Below, in pieces: positions 1 through 13,100 of a stretch of 64,000 nt of DNA (position 1 is its first letter; every line of letters begins with the position of its first letter). The notes under the pieces were generated by a model that searched no databases, was not told the origin of the DNA, and saw only the letters and a list, made by a program, of their open reading frames with translations. The stretch comes from Sciurus carolinensis (Eukaryota; Chordata; Mammalia; Rodentia; Sciuridae), in contig NC_062232.1 in the NCBI RefSeq assembly GCF_902686445.1, positions 33,684,454 through 33,748,453 of the forward strand, written 5' to 3'. The translations under genes and the position numbers were made by a program.

Positions 1-535
1 CTCAAGGCACGCTTCCTGAATTATGTGTATCCCTTCCATAATGCAATTCTAAAGTTCACTCGTTCCTAAACCCACAGACCACTGTAGCAAATCCAGACAT
101 TAGTGAAACGTGACCGCTGGCTCCCTGCACCGCGCACCTATTATGTGCCTGCGATGTGCCAAGGTGATACAAAGTTCAAAAGCTCCACTATCGATCACCA
201 AGCAGAAGCAGACAGGGCCTGGATTCTGGAGGCTGCACAGTCCCAAGCCGGATAATAGTGCCCGGAAGCATCGGGCAAAGGTTAGATTATTCAGATTGCA
301 CAAGGCAGTCTGATTTAAGTTCCAATTAAGTGCCTAGGAGGTTAGAGGGCATCAGATTGTCAAGTCCAAGTGATAAGATGTCTTGGCAGTTTTAGTTGCT
401 TCTAGTGAGTTTTCTGAGCTTAGAAAAGCATGTCCAAATTGTATGTAGTTAAAAGGCACTGAAGGAGGAACTAGTGTGAACAACTGAAAACCTTCCCGAC
501 TGCATGGTTCACAGCAGACATAGTGTTGGAGAAGC
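1..535. other. Downstream flank, unassigned
   Basis: Only short overlapping open frames (67 codons or fewer) and no recognisable repeat, CpG cluster or exon. Confidence 0.6.
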
Positions 536-745
536 AGCAGCTCTGGACTCGACTGCCTCTTTGTGGTTTGAACTTAAGCAATACCAATTTCATCCCAAGT
601 TAATTTACTTCATTTCTTTGGGCCTCCATGTGTCATCTGGATATTGATACTTATCTCGTATGGTAGGTGGGGGTCGGGATGAAATGCTCGCTGAAACACT
701 TACAACAGTGCCCAGGTAAACTTAGTAAATATTAACTATTATTTT
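536..745 (+). mobile_element. Degraded MIR SINE
   Basis: The 3' part (acaacagtgcccaggtaaac, then a run like gtaaatattaactattatt) follows the MIR consensus for tgcctggcacatagtaagc and its tail. The earlier part is weak. Confidence 0.5.
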
Positions 746-808
746 GTGTTGACCTAAATATGCCCTCTGATCAATCAGTTACATTCTTGGGCAAGGTATT
801 TTGTATTC

Positions 809-812
<4 letters not shown>

Positions 813-848
<36 letters not shown>

Positions 849-924
849 TGGTGCTGGGGATTTGAACCCAGGGCCTTGTGCTTGCAAGGCAAACACTCTA
901 CCAACTGAGCTATATCCCCAGCCC
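813..924 (-). mobile_element. ID-type SINE
   Basis: Poly(T) at 813-847, then the reverse complement of an ID body (gaacccagggccttgtg, ctgagctatatccccagccc). Flanked by a 16-bp near-repeat ttgggcaaggtatttt (787-802) and ttggacaaggtatttt (925-940), with 10 extra bases between the left copy and the poly(T). Confidence 0.9.
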
Positions 925-1218
925 TTGGACAAGGTATTTTAACAAATCACTGACCACTTCGAAGTGGAGGCAATTTATAGAAAATTGTGAGCAGACGATG
1001 GTGTTCCTGGAGTGCTGACTGGCCTCTGTCTTAATAACCTCAATACTATATCCATCCTAAATAAAAGCAAATCGTACCCTTTGACACCTTGTCCATTCCA
1101 CATGAAACCAAATGAAAATTCCACGAGAAACAATGGAATCTACATTAACACTTTTCCTTCCTGTCCTTTGTAAATTCTCTTAAAATTTTCTGTATATTTA
1201 TTTAATATCAAGAACACT

Positions 1219-1362
1219 TGGAGCTGGACAGAGGCACACACCTGTAGTCCCAGCTATTTGGGAGGCTGTGGCAGGAGAATTGCTTGAACCCAGGAGTTGT
1301 GAAGCCGCCTGGGCAGTATAGCAAGACCCTGTGTCTTTAAAAAAAAAAAAAAAAAAAAAAAA
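1219..1362 (+). mobile_element. 7SL-derived monomer SINE (B1/Alu-like)
   Basis: Contains cctgtagtcccagctatttg and gaattgcttgaacccaggag with a 24-A tail. No ID half follows. Confidence 0.8.
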
Positions 1363-2045
1363 GTAATTCTCTTTATTTCTTTTGGGGTGGGGACAACATA
1401 AAAGAGAAGAGTAACTTTTACATTGAAACTGTATCAGAACTCAGAGTAGCAAAGTTATCAAATTAAACACAGTCCAAAGACTGTTAGCATCCTGTAGCCA
1501 AACAGGTTACTGTGTTAACTGCAACAAAGTTATTAGTGGTATTTAAATTCAAAATCCTGTAAATTTTTGTTTATGTTTGCACTTAGCTCACATTAATTTT
1601 CAAATGTAAGGTTCAGCTCCTGCTATTAATAACTTGGTATATTCTATTCCAGTTTTCACTTTCCTCCTTATTCTAAAAGTACTTCTACACATTTTGAAAC
1701 AGCATTTCTGCAGATGGGGAAAAAAAAAAAAGGTGACAAATTAGGATGGGTTTCTTCTTTCAAGGTTAAACTAATACTAAACCAGACTACAATCCAAAAC
1801 ATCTTCACCAAAATTAACTAGAGAGAGTTGGTAGTTCTCTGAAACGTGTACAAATTTTATTTATTAATGTAAATACTAAAATCACATTGAAAACAACTTA
1901 AAGTTAAGTCCCACACCACCTACTATGGAAAATTACTATGGGCATCCAGTCCCTTTGATTGAACCTGGGTAACAAATGAGGCAAAAGACATGGTTTGTGA
2001 TGAAACTTATGATTCAAATGCTAAATGTTTTCAAGCTTTAATAAA

Positions 2046-2070
2046 GTGTGTGTGTGTATATATATATATC
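2046..2070. repeat. TG/TA microsatellite
   Basis: A gtgtgtgtgt run passing directly into tatatatatata, inside the presumed 3' UTR. Confidence 0.9.
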
Positions 2071-3550
2071 TCAATTCCAAGTACCAAGCATGATATCAAA
2101 ATTCAAATTCATGGGTTGACTCTTAATAAGCATCAAAAGCAAATTCTTTTCACTGAATCCTATCTTACTCTTGCTTTGCACAATGCATTCAAAGATGAGT
2201 TGTGATTAGGAAAAAAGTGTCCATTGAATGCATCATGTGTAAAAATGCAATTAACATTTCAAAACCACATTTAAAAGGGAAAATACCTGAAAAGTTAACT
2301 CTATTAATAAAATTATTTGAAACAATGTTATCCTATCAATAAAAATACACTTCTTATATATACATGTAGATTTCTACATGAAAGAAGGGATTCAGCTCCA
2401 AATAGAAAAGAACTGACCCTTGATAAAGACATCTTAGATTGCCAAACTGATGTGATTATCACTCCAAGGAAATTGAAAACAGAAGGATAAAAAGGCAAGT
2501 TAAAGGAAGGATAAAAGTTTAGTCACCTACTCTTGAATAGGGGCAGAGTTGGGTGAGAAGCAGGAGATGAAGGCAGAAGACAGAAATAAGACAAAGAAGG
2601 CCTCAACTCTGACCAGAAATGAATGGAGAATCAAGCAAAGTTGAGAACAGACATGACATCGTTGCAGCGAGAGGCTTGAAGCTATAATTTGGTGGTTATA
2701 GTTGCAGAAGCCCAATTAAATTATCTTAAAATGGAATTAGACAAAGCATCTAAAATTTAATGGAGAGCCAGCATTAGAGTGACCAGATAACTCAGCATGG
2801 CAATATCATTTTAAAAACGTTCCCAAATAACATCAAGTCACCAGAAGATCTCTGATTCAAATCATGTTCTCTGAAGCCGAAAAAGTCCCCGACTGGGAGA
2901 GAGAGTACAGGTCTCCAAAAAGAAACGCTGCTTAGATGCATCAGTGCCAGAAACTCCACTGGACCCTGGACAGGTCCTGAATCTTGGACTCTTCAAGATG
3001 CCTGGACCAGTTTTCTTCTAAGTAAAACATTCTACTATTTTGTTGACAATGGATTGAGATTGTTTAGAACAACCCCAATTTTGGTGGGGAAGGCAAGGAG
3101 AAGTGAGACAAAGAAATGTCACAGAAACTTCATGCAAGCGTAGAACATTAGAGTTTTTGTTTCCTAATTAATGTTGTACACAGAAGCATCCTGTAAATGA
3201 AATTTGCCTAACAGAAAAGTTTCTGTATCCTCAACAGATGAGAACGATTGCATTATTTGAGATCCTTGATCAGTATAAATCACTGTCTCTTCTCAAAAGA
3301 CTAGGTTCCTTTTAAATGTTTCACCCAAATCCTACACTGAAAGACAACCAAGGTGCTAAATATTATCAACAGTCAAGTTAGGCATGATTCAAGAAAATAA
3401 ATTAACCTTGAAATAAAGAAGATGTTTCTGGTCAAATTTCAGACATATCTTATTAGAAATTACTGGCCCCACCAGGTTAAAAATGAAGGGAGGCCCTAAG
3501 TCTAGAGAGCTTATACACACACAAGTGAGTGTCACTTTTTTTAACCTAGT

Positions 3551-3556
3551 TTTATT
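3551..3556 (-). terminator. Candidate proximal poly(A) signal of MED14
   Basis: In gene sense ATTTAATAAAAC is followed 26 nt later by a GU-rich element (cttgtgtgtgtat, at 3513-3525). Hexamer plus downstream GU-rich element is the standard arrangement. Cleavage would fall near 3530-3540, giving a 3' UTR of about 550 nt. Confidence 0.5.
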
Positions 3557-3963
3557 AAATATTGCTTCTTTGGGATGTGTTTATAACAACTCCCAGAACA
3601 TTTTCATGTAAGGATTCAAAGCGGTCATATTAAAATACAGCTCCAATATAAGTTTATCACAGTTTTACAGTATTCAAAAATGACAGACCTGCCTTAAAAA
3701 ACAAAAATCAAAAAAGGACTATTACACCCAAAACATAAGAAAACAATTAAATAAACAAGTTTGGCATTTTCATAACTTTATAGTATAAAACAGAATATTA
3801 AATCTATTACTGGCAAGCGGACACTAATGAATTACCTAATTTGAAATGTGTCCCATTTAAACACACTATACAAGTTCACTATACAAAAGATTGAAGGTCT
3901 TTTTGATGAAAGAAGTGCACCCTGAAAATTTTTGCCAGTTTAGAATATTTATCTCTGAAAGTT

Positions 3964-3988
3964 AAAAAAAAAAAAAAAAAAAAAAAAA
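3964..3988 (-). repeat. A25 tract (U25 in the MED14 3' UTR)
   Basis: An uninterrupted run of 25 A on the plus strand. In the MED14 transcript it is U25, starting about 96 nt after the stop codon. No SINE body is attached. Confidence 0.9.
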
Positions 3989-4083
3989 GTCCTTTTTCTT
4001 TTTTAAACTGAAGGCTGAATTCAGACTTTTTTTGTGTTGTTTTGTCTCATTTGTCAGCCTTCCTGGTTTAAAAACAATAGTGT

Positions 4084-4157
4084 CTATGGACGCCCACCAG
4101 GGGGCAGTGTAAGATTAGCCATTAAATCACGAACAGCTGCAAATATTGTGCATTCAC
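4084..4157 (-). CDS. MED14: MED14 last coding exon W28 (residues 1431-1454, stop)
   Basis: Completes the split Gly, then reads [17 protein letters not shown] and ends PPGGRP followed by TAG at 4086-4084. Acceptor gttgcag. This is the exact C-terminus known for mammalian MED14, and it fixes the end of the coding region. Confidence 0.98.
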
Positions 4158-7100
4158 CTGCAACAGAGAAAAATGGTCATTAGCTATTCGCAATACAGGA
4201 AAGATGATGTTAACACACCGGTGGGGGAAAGGGGAATTAAATCTAAAATTACTAAGAACTTATAAGAAATACTAAATGTTTAACTTCAGATTATAGAGGA
4301 GTAAACTGTGGTGTGAAGTATTGGATTATATTTGGTTTGCAATTTGTTTTCTCGAGAGAGAATTGTGGACAAGTTCCAATTAGGTGTGAATTTAAGAATA
4401 TATGCCAAGGGTTGTATAGAAACGATGTTCCTGTGGATAAGCCTTTAAAATTGGGCTTTAAGCTAAAGTTGAAGGCTTATGCATTTTGGACCTACTGAAA
4501 AGATCAAGTTTGTATTTATGTATTAGTTCCAACTGGAGTGGTGTCCTTCTAATGTTGCATTACGGGCCGAATAAAAACGTCTACGACAGCACTGTCCAAC
4601 GGAACTTTGTGATGATGGAAATGTTGTATATGTGTACTGTGGCTACTGAGCACTTCCAATGCAGCTACTGTGACTGAGACTGAATTTAAATTTGAATTGA
4701 AAAGGTTTATTTTCATTAAATAGTTACATCTGGCTAGTTGCAGTTATACTGGACAGTGCAAGTCTGACATCTATTGGAGATTTCTCCCAAATTTCAAGGA
4801 AATGGTCAGCTGCTGGAGTTCAACCTTAAAATTCAATTAAAACCAATTAACAACAAAAAGAAGTGAGTTTTCTTAGAAACACTTCACCACAGGAAAGTGA
4901 TGGTGTAGGAGGCGGGCAGAGGCTGAAGTAAGGCATACCAACAATTCAAAAATAAGATTGGTTTGGGGGCAAGGGGGCTGATGGCTCGTTCTACTGATTT
5001 CCCCTTTGCCTCACTTCTTGTAAACACTGCAGATATTAAATATCATAAACCAAAAGCTGGATCCCTTCCACTACAGCATGGTCTGACACTGCGGTGGCTG
5101 AAAGTGGGAGCGCTGAAGAACTCCTGTGAATTACGGCCTCTGGCAAAGGGCAGGATGTGCGGTGACCCTGTCTGTGGAAGTTACTGCCAACCTTCTCTCC
5201 AACCACAAGGCACAGAAAGAAAAGGAAATCCAAAGGCTTGTCCAGTCAAAGGGGGAAAACAAAAAGGAAAAGAAAAACACGTCTACAGTATCTCACCAAT
5301 TTCATAAATAAAAGAACCAAAATATCTCACCAATTTCTTAAATAAAAGATTGATATATATACATATGTTTGTGCATATATATATATATATAATCTTATTA
5401 AAAATATTTTCATTGATAAATAGAAAAACTTGCTTGATCCAACAGGATCAAAACATTTTCCTTTTCATTTTAAATTCCACAAGACATAATACATAAAAAC
5501 ACATAAGATAATGATAGCCATAAGCTCGTGAAGGAAGGGTTGTTTATATTATCAAAGTTCTACTGGACTGCTACTTTGAGAATTCTAATGGCTTTGAACT
5601 TTGACTCTTGAGGGCCTATTTTTAGCTGAAAGAAGAGAGAAGTCAAAGGATGAAAGCAGAAAATTGTAAGAAGTGGAAGAAGTATTACAACAAAAGAAGC
5701 ACACCGTTCTCTACTGCCCAGTGTATTCCTTATGAACTAAGTGAGAACCTGCCTCGGTACAATATGGGGAAACAAAAGGTTAAAAATGTCAACTCTCGTG
5801 ATTCCTTAAGCTGTGGTACCTACAAATGTTTCAGAGAACAACTTTCCCTCATTGACCATAATTTTGTCATCCAACTATTCTGAGATACAGAGGACTTCCT
5901 CAATATTAGAAAAAAGCAAAATTTCCATTGAAATTTTCTCAATATTAGAAATGAACAAAATGGAAGAAAAGTTCCCTTTGCTGAGCTTCATGTTCTGAAA
6001 CCGCAAATCTACACTGCCAGGAGTTACATGTTAAGCGTAGGCTACTCCAGTATTGAAGGGAGCTCGTTTATCTTTCTAGAAGCATTCTGGTTTCCTCGGA
6101 AATGTCCAGTTTGAGAGCTTCATTGTGCACTTGGTGAAAAGGCTCACTTGCACCCGCCTGACACTTATATAAGAAGCCCAAAAAGCAGTGATGCCATTTG
6201 TATCAGCTTTTATTCTTCACAAAACATTTAGAAGATACAGAACTTTTAATGAGAGTATTCTATTCATGATTGAACCATGAAATATGAGAAACCAACATGC
6301 ATTGCGACTTTGTGATGTACAGAGTGGCAGATATTGATGGTAGGGCAGGAATTCACAGCCATGGAAAATTCTATCATCCTAACCTAGGGCTTTGTGGCAA
6401 TGTGTGCTATAAATACAAACTTCTGGCATTAGCAACTGGGTCAGTCCCAACAGTCAATCACTAACAAAAATAAAAGTCCAGGCAGCAGAGAAATGGACAA
6501 AAATGAAGAACCAGTGAGAAAGGAAGAAAGCGACAGGCAGACATTAAGAGGGCCACAGCAACCAGAGCTCTATTCCTAGGGTTGGAGGGAGGGAGGGAGG
6601 GAGGAGAGAAGGGGGGGTCTCTCAAAAGAACTTTGATAACAGATATGCAAGAGAACATCGTCTACTGGTCATGTACCTTGTCGTGGTGGGTTCATCTCTG
6701 CAAACCTCTTCAGAATGTTGCTGACCATCATGGGAGCAGCAACTGAAGAGTTCTGCTGTCTGGGAATGTCTGCCTGCTGAGTTGTACCTGAAGCCATGTC
6801 ATAAATGATGGGAACTATAATACTAACAGGTTCTTGGGGAGGGACCGATGTTTTCTGAGTTAGTTGAAGCTGCAGACACACAAAGAGAATAAAAACAGAA
6901 GAAAATAAAACATCTATCTACATTTGTCAAAGGTAATATCATTACTCTACTTTCACATTAAGAGATGGCAAGGACCGGAAAAATTAAATAGGATAAGAAA
7001 AGTGACAACTAAATATTATGGTTAAGATGAAACTGTGTCACACAGTGACCTAGTTGAATTCATTTCTACTGTTCCTAAAGGAACCAGGGTCCCATCAAGT

Positions 7101-10100
7101 CTGAAATGTCGATCAGGGACTCTGGGCCTCTGTTTGGCCGTAATGAAGAATTCATGCAGTTAGCCAAAAGGTGCTCTGTTACCCCATGTGGCACTTTTTC
7201 CAGAAGCTCTGTACACACACACAGATACTGGGTGGTACTTACAAAAAATAGCATTTTGGATTTCAGCACCACAGCAGGCGTCCCAGGAGGTGCGATTGGC
7301 GGTGCGCTGGGGGGAATCGTCAAGCAAAACTGAACGTTCCATTTCAGCTGTGTTGCCTGGTCAGGGAACTGTTTCGAAAAAGCAGACAGACAGAGAAAAG
7401 TCATGACAAAGTCATATAAACGTTTAAAATCATATTTTAGGAGTCTGAAACGTCAGAATTTCACTTTACACCCAACTGTTAACAGAATATAAAGCACATA
7501 ACCTGCATTTTCTCAAAAGAACTATATACATACAACAACTGAAAAGTCAACTCTGAATTGTGCAATCTGTTGCCCTTCCTTCCCTCTCACACCTTTGATT
7601 CCCAAGGCCTATGGATTCAGCTTCTGCAGTGTCCCTGACACCTAACCCTAACCCTCTTTACATGGAGGCCACCAAGTTCAGGGATTCCTTGTTTCTCCCA
7701 CGGTCCCCTAAGGTCCCCTAACAGCCCCATCCAGTGGCTGCCTCTCCCAATCTATTCTACTATCAGTTACATATCCTAGACTGTGGTTCTTCTGATCAAG
7801 TTCAGAAATGTTCAGTGGCATCCATGGGTGACTGCATTCAAGACCCTTCTTAACTGGTGGCAGTCTAGACTTTCTAGTTCTGCTCTAACTCCTTCCCTAA
7901 ACAAACTAGTCAGTGTGTTAATTTCAAATCCTATCTCCTGGTGCTTTTTTTTTTTTTTTTGGTACCAGTGATTGAACCCAGGGTCACTTAACCACTTAAC
8001 CACTGAGCCAACCCAACCCTTTTTTTGGTTTTTATTTTGAAACAGTCTTGTTAAATCCTCAGGGCCTAAGTTGCTGCCGTTGGCCTTGAACTTGCCTTAG
8101 CCTCCTGAGTCGATGGGATTACAGGAGTGGGAAATGGTGCCTGGCTCCCCTGGTACTTTCTTAAAACATATAAATATTTACTCCTTTAAAGAGTCATACA
8201 TTTCTTATTGACATAAACGGTTGCTATAGGCCTAGTACATCCGATGCCAAATGTTAAGACTATTAGCAAAGGACATTGCTTCCCAAATACTAATAGTAAA
8301 ACACCAACTAAAAGGAGGAATGAGGTATTAGAGTTACTCAAATAGACACTAGAAACATTAAAACAAGAAGACTACTGTAAGATTGGAAAAAAAATATAAT
8401 CAGCTGCCACCTGGATTCTGTCTATATAATTTTAAGGAATAGTTAAACCTACCAAAAGTACAAATGTAAAACCAGGAAAAAAAATATTTACAACTGGGTA
8501 GGGATAGAGCTAAATGGTCAAGTGCTTACCTAGCATCCACAAGGCCTTGGTTTCCAACACACACAAATTATAACTAATGTTTCAAGGGACTAACTTCTAT
8601 AATATACATAGAGCTCCCACAAATCAGTAAGAAAAGACCCCAAATCTAAAGATCAATAAAACTGTTGATAATGATGTGGAAAAGCAGACACTCTCATAAA
8701 TGGCTTCTGGGAATATAAACTGGCATAACCTCTTTGGAGAAAAATTTGGCAATATCTGTCAAAATTACAAATATATATATCCTCTGACCCAGCAATTCAT
8801 TCTAGAAATGGTTCCTACAGATATACTGGTATATCGATAAAAAGTCTATTATGACCCTGTTTGTAATATTAAAATATTAGAAACCATTAAATGACCATAA
8901 GATTGCTTAGCCATTTTAACACATTCATTAAAAACTGCTAAACTTTGTTTAAAAAGGAAAATACTCTTTATGTACTGATATGGAAAGCTCTTCAAGATTC
9001 ATTCAGTGAATTAAGCAAGACATTACTCCATTTCAAGCAATATGTCAAGCTCAATATTCTGGAAATCTTTCCACCAGAAACACTAACAAATATTTGGGGT
9101 AGGGAGACATCATTTCAAATGCTGTTGTGGATTGAACTGAGTGCCTGAAAAAGATATGAAGTCCTAATTCCCAGTACCTGTAAAATATGGTCTTTGCAGA
9201 TAAAATCAGGTTAAAGATGAGGTCATTAAGGTGAGCCCTAATCCAATATGGCTATTGTCCTTTATAAGAAGAAAAAAGACATAGGCAGAGATACACAGAG
9301 AGGCACGGATTGAAGTGATGAATATACAAGCTAAGGAACACCAAAGATGGCTGGCACCACCAGATGCTAAGAGAAAAGCACAGAACAGTTTCTCCCTCAG
9401 ATACTTCAGAGAGGGCATGGCCCCACGGACACCCTGATTTAGGACCTCTAATCTCCAGAGATCTGAGAGAATAAACTGTTGTTGCTTTAAGCTATTCAGT
9501 TTGTGGTAATTTGTTGTAGCAGGCCTAGAAAACTAATGCAAATGCAGACAGCTATGCAGGAAAAAAAAAAAAAAAAATCCGCAAAGACCAATAACAGAGC
9601 AAGAGCAGATACCTAGCACTCCAAAGGTGGCTGCTGCCCAAGCAGCATCTGCTGTCTGTGACTCAGCATTTCAATCTTAACAGCTATTCATGGGACACAA
9701 AGTCTATGACCAATAAAGGTGGGGACTCAGATCTTTAAAAAATTTTCTAACATGTAAATGAATGTTTCTAATATTTCATAATAAAATGGAAAAAAGTACG
9801 AAACAGCATGTGTAAATGTTGTTGCTTTATTAAAAACGCACATGGGCGAGATGTATTGGTTTTGATGAATGGCCCACCTCTGCAAAGAGGGGCCAGTCAC
9901 TTCGAACTCTGGTTGAATTCTAGCTGGACAGGGCTAGAGAGCAAACTTCTCACTATATCACAGTGTTCTGAACTCAAGAGAACAGAATAAGTCAACTGGT
10001 CAAAGAGAAATAAAATTTAAGTTAAAAATTAAGAATTAAAGAGAAAAATGGAATAAAGAACATAAATAAGTGAAAACTAATAAATGTTGCTCCCAGCAGT

Positions 10101-13100
10101 TCTAACCTCCTCAAACAGACCTTGCCAGAAAAGGATGCATTTCTCCAGAACTTACCAGCTCTAGCTTCATAATATGCACACAGTCCCTGAGGATGTGTGT
10201 AGGTGCTCCTAACAGCTTGGTGAAGGCTATTAATGTATTGGCTTTAAAAGGTGGTCCTGCAACCTATGGGGACAAACAAAGCCAGTTATTCTTCATCCCA
10301 CCTAGACTTCTCCATTTCATTAATCATATTAAAATCATGCATTGAACACATACTCTTGTTTCAAAGAATTTCTCCAAAACTTGAAGTTCATCAGGTTTCC
10401 ACTGTCCTGCGTTTTCAGGTGTCACTTTTAGCTGAAGGGTCTGGTTGGTTTTGGGACTAAGAGCTACTCTGCATTTCAGGGCATCAGTTTTAAACATGAT
10501 CACTCCAGGTTCATTGGAATTGATCAGCTGCAGCTGTAAAACAAGAAGGATGCATCAAATGAACATGAATTATTTCAAAGGAAAAACAGCAGTTCACACA
10601 GATGAGAAAAATGAGGTTCAAAAGAGCTGGAAGTTTACCTGGATTTAAAGTGGTAGAACTCAGGCTAGGTCACAGGTGGGATGATTACCAGTTTGAAGGC
10701 TAATTTGTACAACTTACCCTAAAACTTTTATTATTTTTCTTAATCTGACATTTGAAACATTCACCATTTTGACTAACTCATTAACACATACAGATATCAA
10801 TAGTAAGTAGAAGTAACTGACAGGTATCAAATGCAAATGCAAAGACATTATGCAAAGGACTGTTCATAAAATATCTCTCATTCCCTCGACTGTTCTTAGA
10901 TTGATACTATTTTTTTTCCATTTGGTACTGGGGATTAAACTCAGAGGTGCTTAACCACTGAGCCACATCCTCAGTGCCTCCCCCCAACCTGACCCGCTTT
11001 TTTTTTTTTTTTCTTTTTTTCTTTTTTTTATTGAGACAGGGTCTCACTAAGTTTCTGAGGCAGGCTTTGAACTTGGATCCTCCTGCCTCAGCCTCCCAAG
11101 TTGCTGGGATTACAGGCATGCACCTCCATGCCCAGCTGTAGATACCATTATCTATTTTTACCAAAAAGTAAAGAAATCTGCCTGAGCGTATATTAGAAGG
11201 TGATACGGCCTGGCCACAAACCTAGGCAGCCTGAGTCTAGAAGTCGTGCTGTGAATTATGAACTACCTCGCAAGGGTAGCACCACAAGATCAGATGTCTT
11301 TTTCTGTAAGCGCTTTAACTAAATCCAATTGTTCATGTATTTTAAAAGGATATTCTTCCTTGTGATCATAAATAATTTTACTTCAATGGAGACTCAGATT
11401 CAAAGCCAGCCTGCCTGCAAGGGCACTCTCAAGGACAAAGAGTTATTCCTACACCATTCTCTGCAAGGTCATATCCTATATGCACACTGTGGTGACCTAT
11501 TTATTTCTAGGTTCACGTTAGTCCTGTACCACGGAAGCCACAGCGCAGAAGATTATGAAATGCAGAAACGTGTTAGCACAAAAGAAAACGGTCCCTATGG
11601 AAGGCTAGAGCAGAATGAAAAGCATAATCCTAATAAGCTAGTTCCAGGAGGTGCGGGAAGCCTCACTTTGGTTCAGATCCTTTTCTGCAGGACAACTCAG
11701 CATTCTGCCTTTGACAGTCACCACTTAGAGGGTTACGAGGTACTCATACCGTTTCCTGTTGAATGATTCTCTGAAGGTGTCGTCTCATGATGACTGATCC
11801 AAGGAATCTCTCCAGTGGGGAACAAAGGTAACTACCTGCCAGGCCGGGCACAAGGCCTGGCGTTGGAGAGGGCAGCAGTAAAATGTTCAAGGCACTGTGA
11901 GTGAGGATGGTAGGTATGGAGGCCGCCCAGGAGCGCTGAGGTAGTTTGCGAGGTGGAGGCATGTTTGTTGGCATGGTTTGGGAACCTTTAGGGAAGGAAA
12001 ACATGTCATTTCATTTACAAACACATACTACCTTATTGCTCCCTGTTTTGCTTTCATTATAAATCACTGTTATTCTAAATCATTTTGGACCCGTTTAGTT
12101 ACTCCTTGTGGTGTTACACTCATTTATTAATTTCGTGTTAGCAAAAACAGTCCTAATTATTCTCCTTCCTGCAGCCAGGCCCCTTGCAAATGACTCTGCA
12201 GGAACTCCTCCCGGGGCAGGGCGCAGTCTACTTCTCCACCTGGAATCTGGCTGGCCTTGCAACTTGCTTTTGACCAAAAGGATGCAGAAGAAGTGACACT
12301 GGGCTGACTGCAAGCCTAGACTTCTACTTCCTCTCTTGGAACCCTCTCCAGTCACCATGTGAACAGACTGTGATCAAGCAGGAGACCACACAGCCAGCAG
12401 AGGCCATCTTAGGCCAGCTAATTCCAGTAACTGACCAAAAACACGTGAGCGAGCCCTGCAGAGCTTGCCAGACTACACAATTGGGAGCTACTGTATGATT
12501 GTTGTTTTAAGTATTAAAAGCTGTGCAGCAAAGGCCAAGAGATACATTCGTATCATTGTTCTGTGTTAATTTGTATAACCTATTTCTAGGTTCATGTCAG
12601 TTAACCTAAGGTATCGTCTATGGTTCAACACGACAGCTACCAATGTAGCAATCATGACAGATACTGGGACTTGCTTTCTAAGGCTTCTGGAAAAGATATC
12701 CCCCCTTTCTTACATTTGGCCTAACTCTGCAAATTAACAATTGGGAGCTGATTTACTATGTGGATAAAAGTCAAAGTTTTTAAGTATCCCTATTCAACAA
12801 ATAGGTCATAACCTTCAACTGTGAAGATGGAAATAAACAGGCCATTTATTGATTATATTACAAAAGAACATAAAAATGTTGATGACACTCACTTGTTCCA
12901 GCTCGAGGGGAATGAGAAGCATCAGGAACTGGAGAATGTAGTGATGGGTTGGCTGGTGACATTCCAGGCAAACGTGTTGCTGGTGAGGGGCCGGACACTT
13001 GAGGAGACCCGGGCCAGTTCCCTGCTCGTCCACTTGGTGACACCATAGTGTACGGAGAACTAGGGTCAAGAGTTCCTGAAAAAAGCAAACAGATGGTTCT

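Larger units (their letters stand above)
1371..4083 (-). other. MED14: Probable MED14 3' UTR (distal end uncertain)
   Basis: Downstream of the stop, about 2.7 kb is almost free of interspersed repeats, unlike the introns, and is AT-rich, as expected of a long 3' UTR. AATAAA words in gene sense occur near 3551-3556, 1857-1862 and 1372-1377. The last precedes a SINE poly(A)/poly(T) boundary, so I use it as an outer limit. It holds a U25 tract and a TG/TA microsatellite. The true end cannot be read from sequence alone. Confidence 0.45.
4158..6676 (-). other. MED14 last intron (W27-W28)
   Basis: This 2519-bp intron is poor in young SINEs. It holds a hAT-type element (4587-4761), an imperfect 34-bp-period duplication (5290-5349), an AT repeat (5351-5391) and a GGGA-rich tract (6579-6617). 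A 114-codon plus-strand frame at 4963-5307 has no recognisable similarity. Confidence 0.8.
7369..10155 (-). other. MED14 intron W25-W26
   Basis: This 2787-bp intron holds a minus-strand MEN (7948-8148), a degraded ID (8493-8567), an L1 fragment (8655-9117) and, directly after it, a 418-bp solo LTR (9123-9540). 9560-10155 is unassigned. Confidence 0.85.

Noticed and set aside
1..535. Part of a downstream neighbour gene
   Set aside because: In human the next gene beyond the MED14 3' end is CXorf38, but no exon, CpG cluster or splice-flanked frame is visible here.
4963..5307. 114-codon plus-strand open frame
   Set aside because: No known domain, no clear processed-pseudogene hallmarks, and it lies in the last MED14 intron. 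Not recognised in the other frames either.
7637..7655. Telomere-like repeat cctaaccctaaccctc
   Set aside because: Just over two CCCTAA units; too short to call an interstitial telomere.
11329..11766. 145-codon plus-strand open frame antisense to MED14
   Set aside because: It overlaps intron and the end of exon W23 on the opposite strand, has no recognisable similarity, and is probably open by chance.
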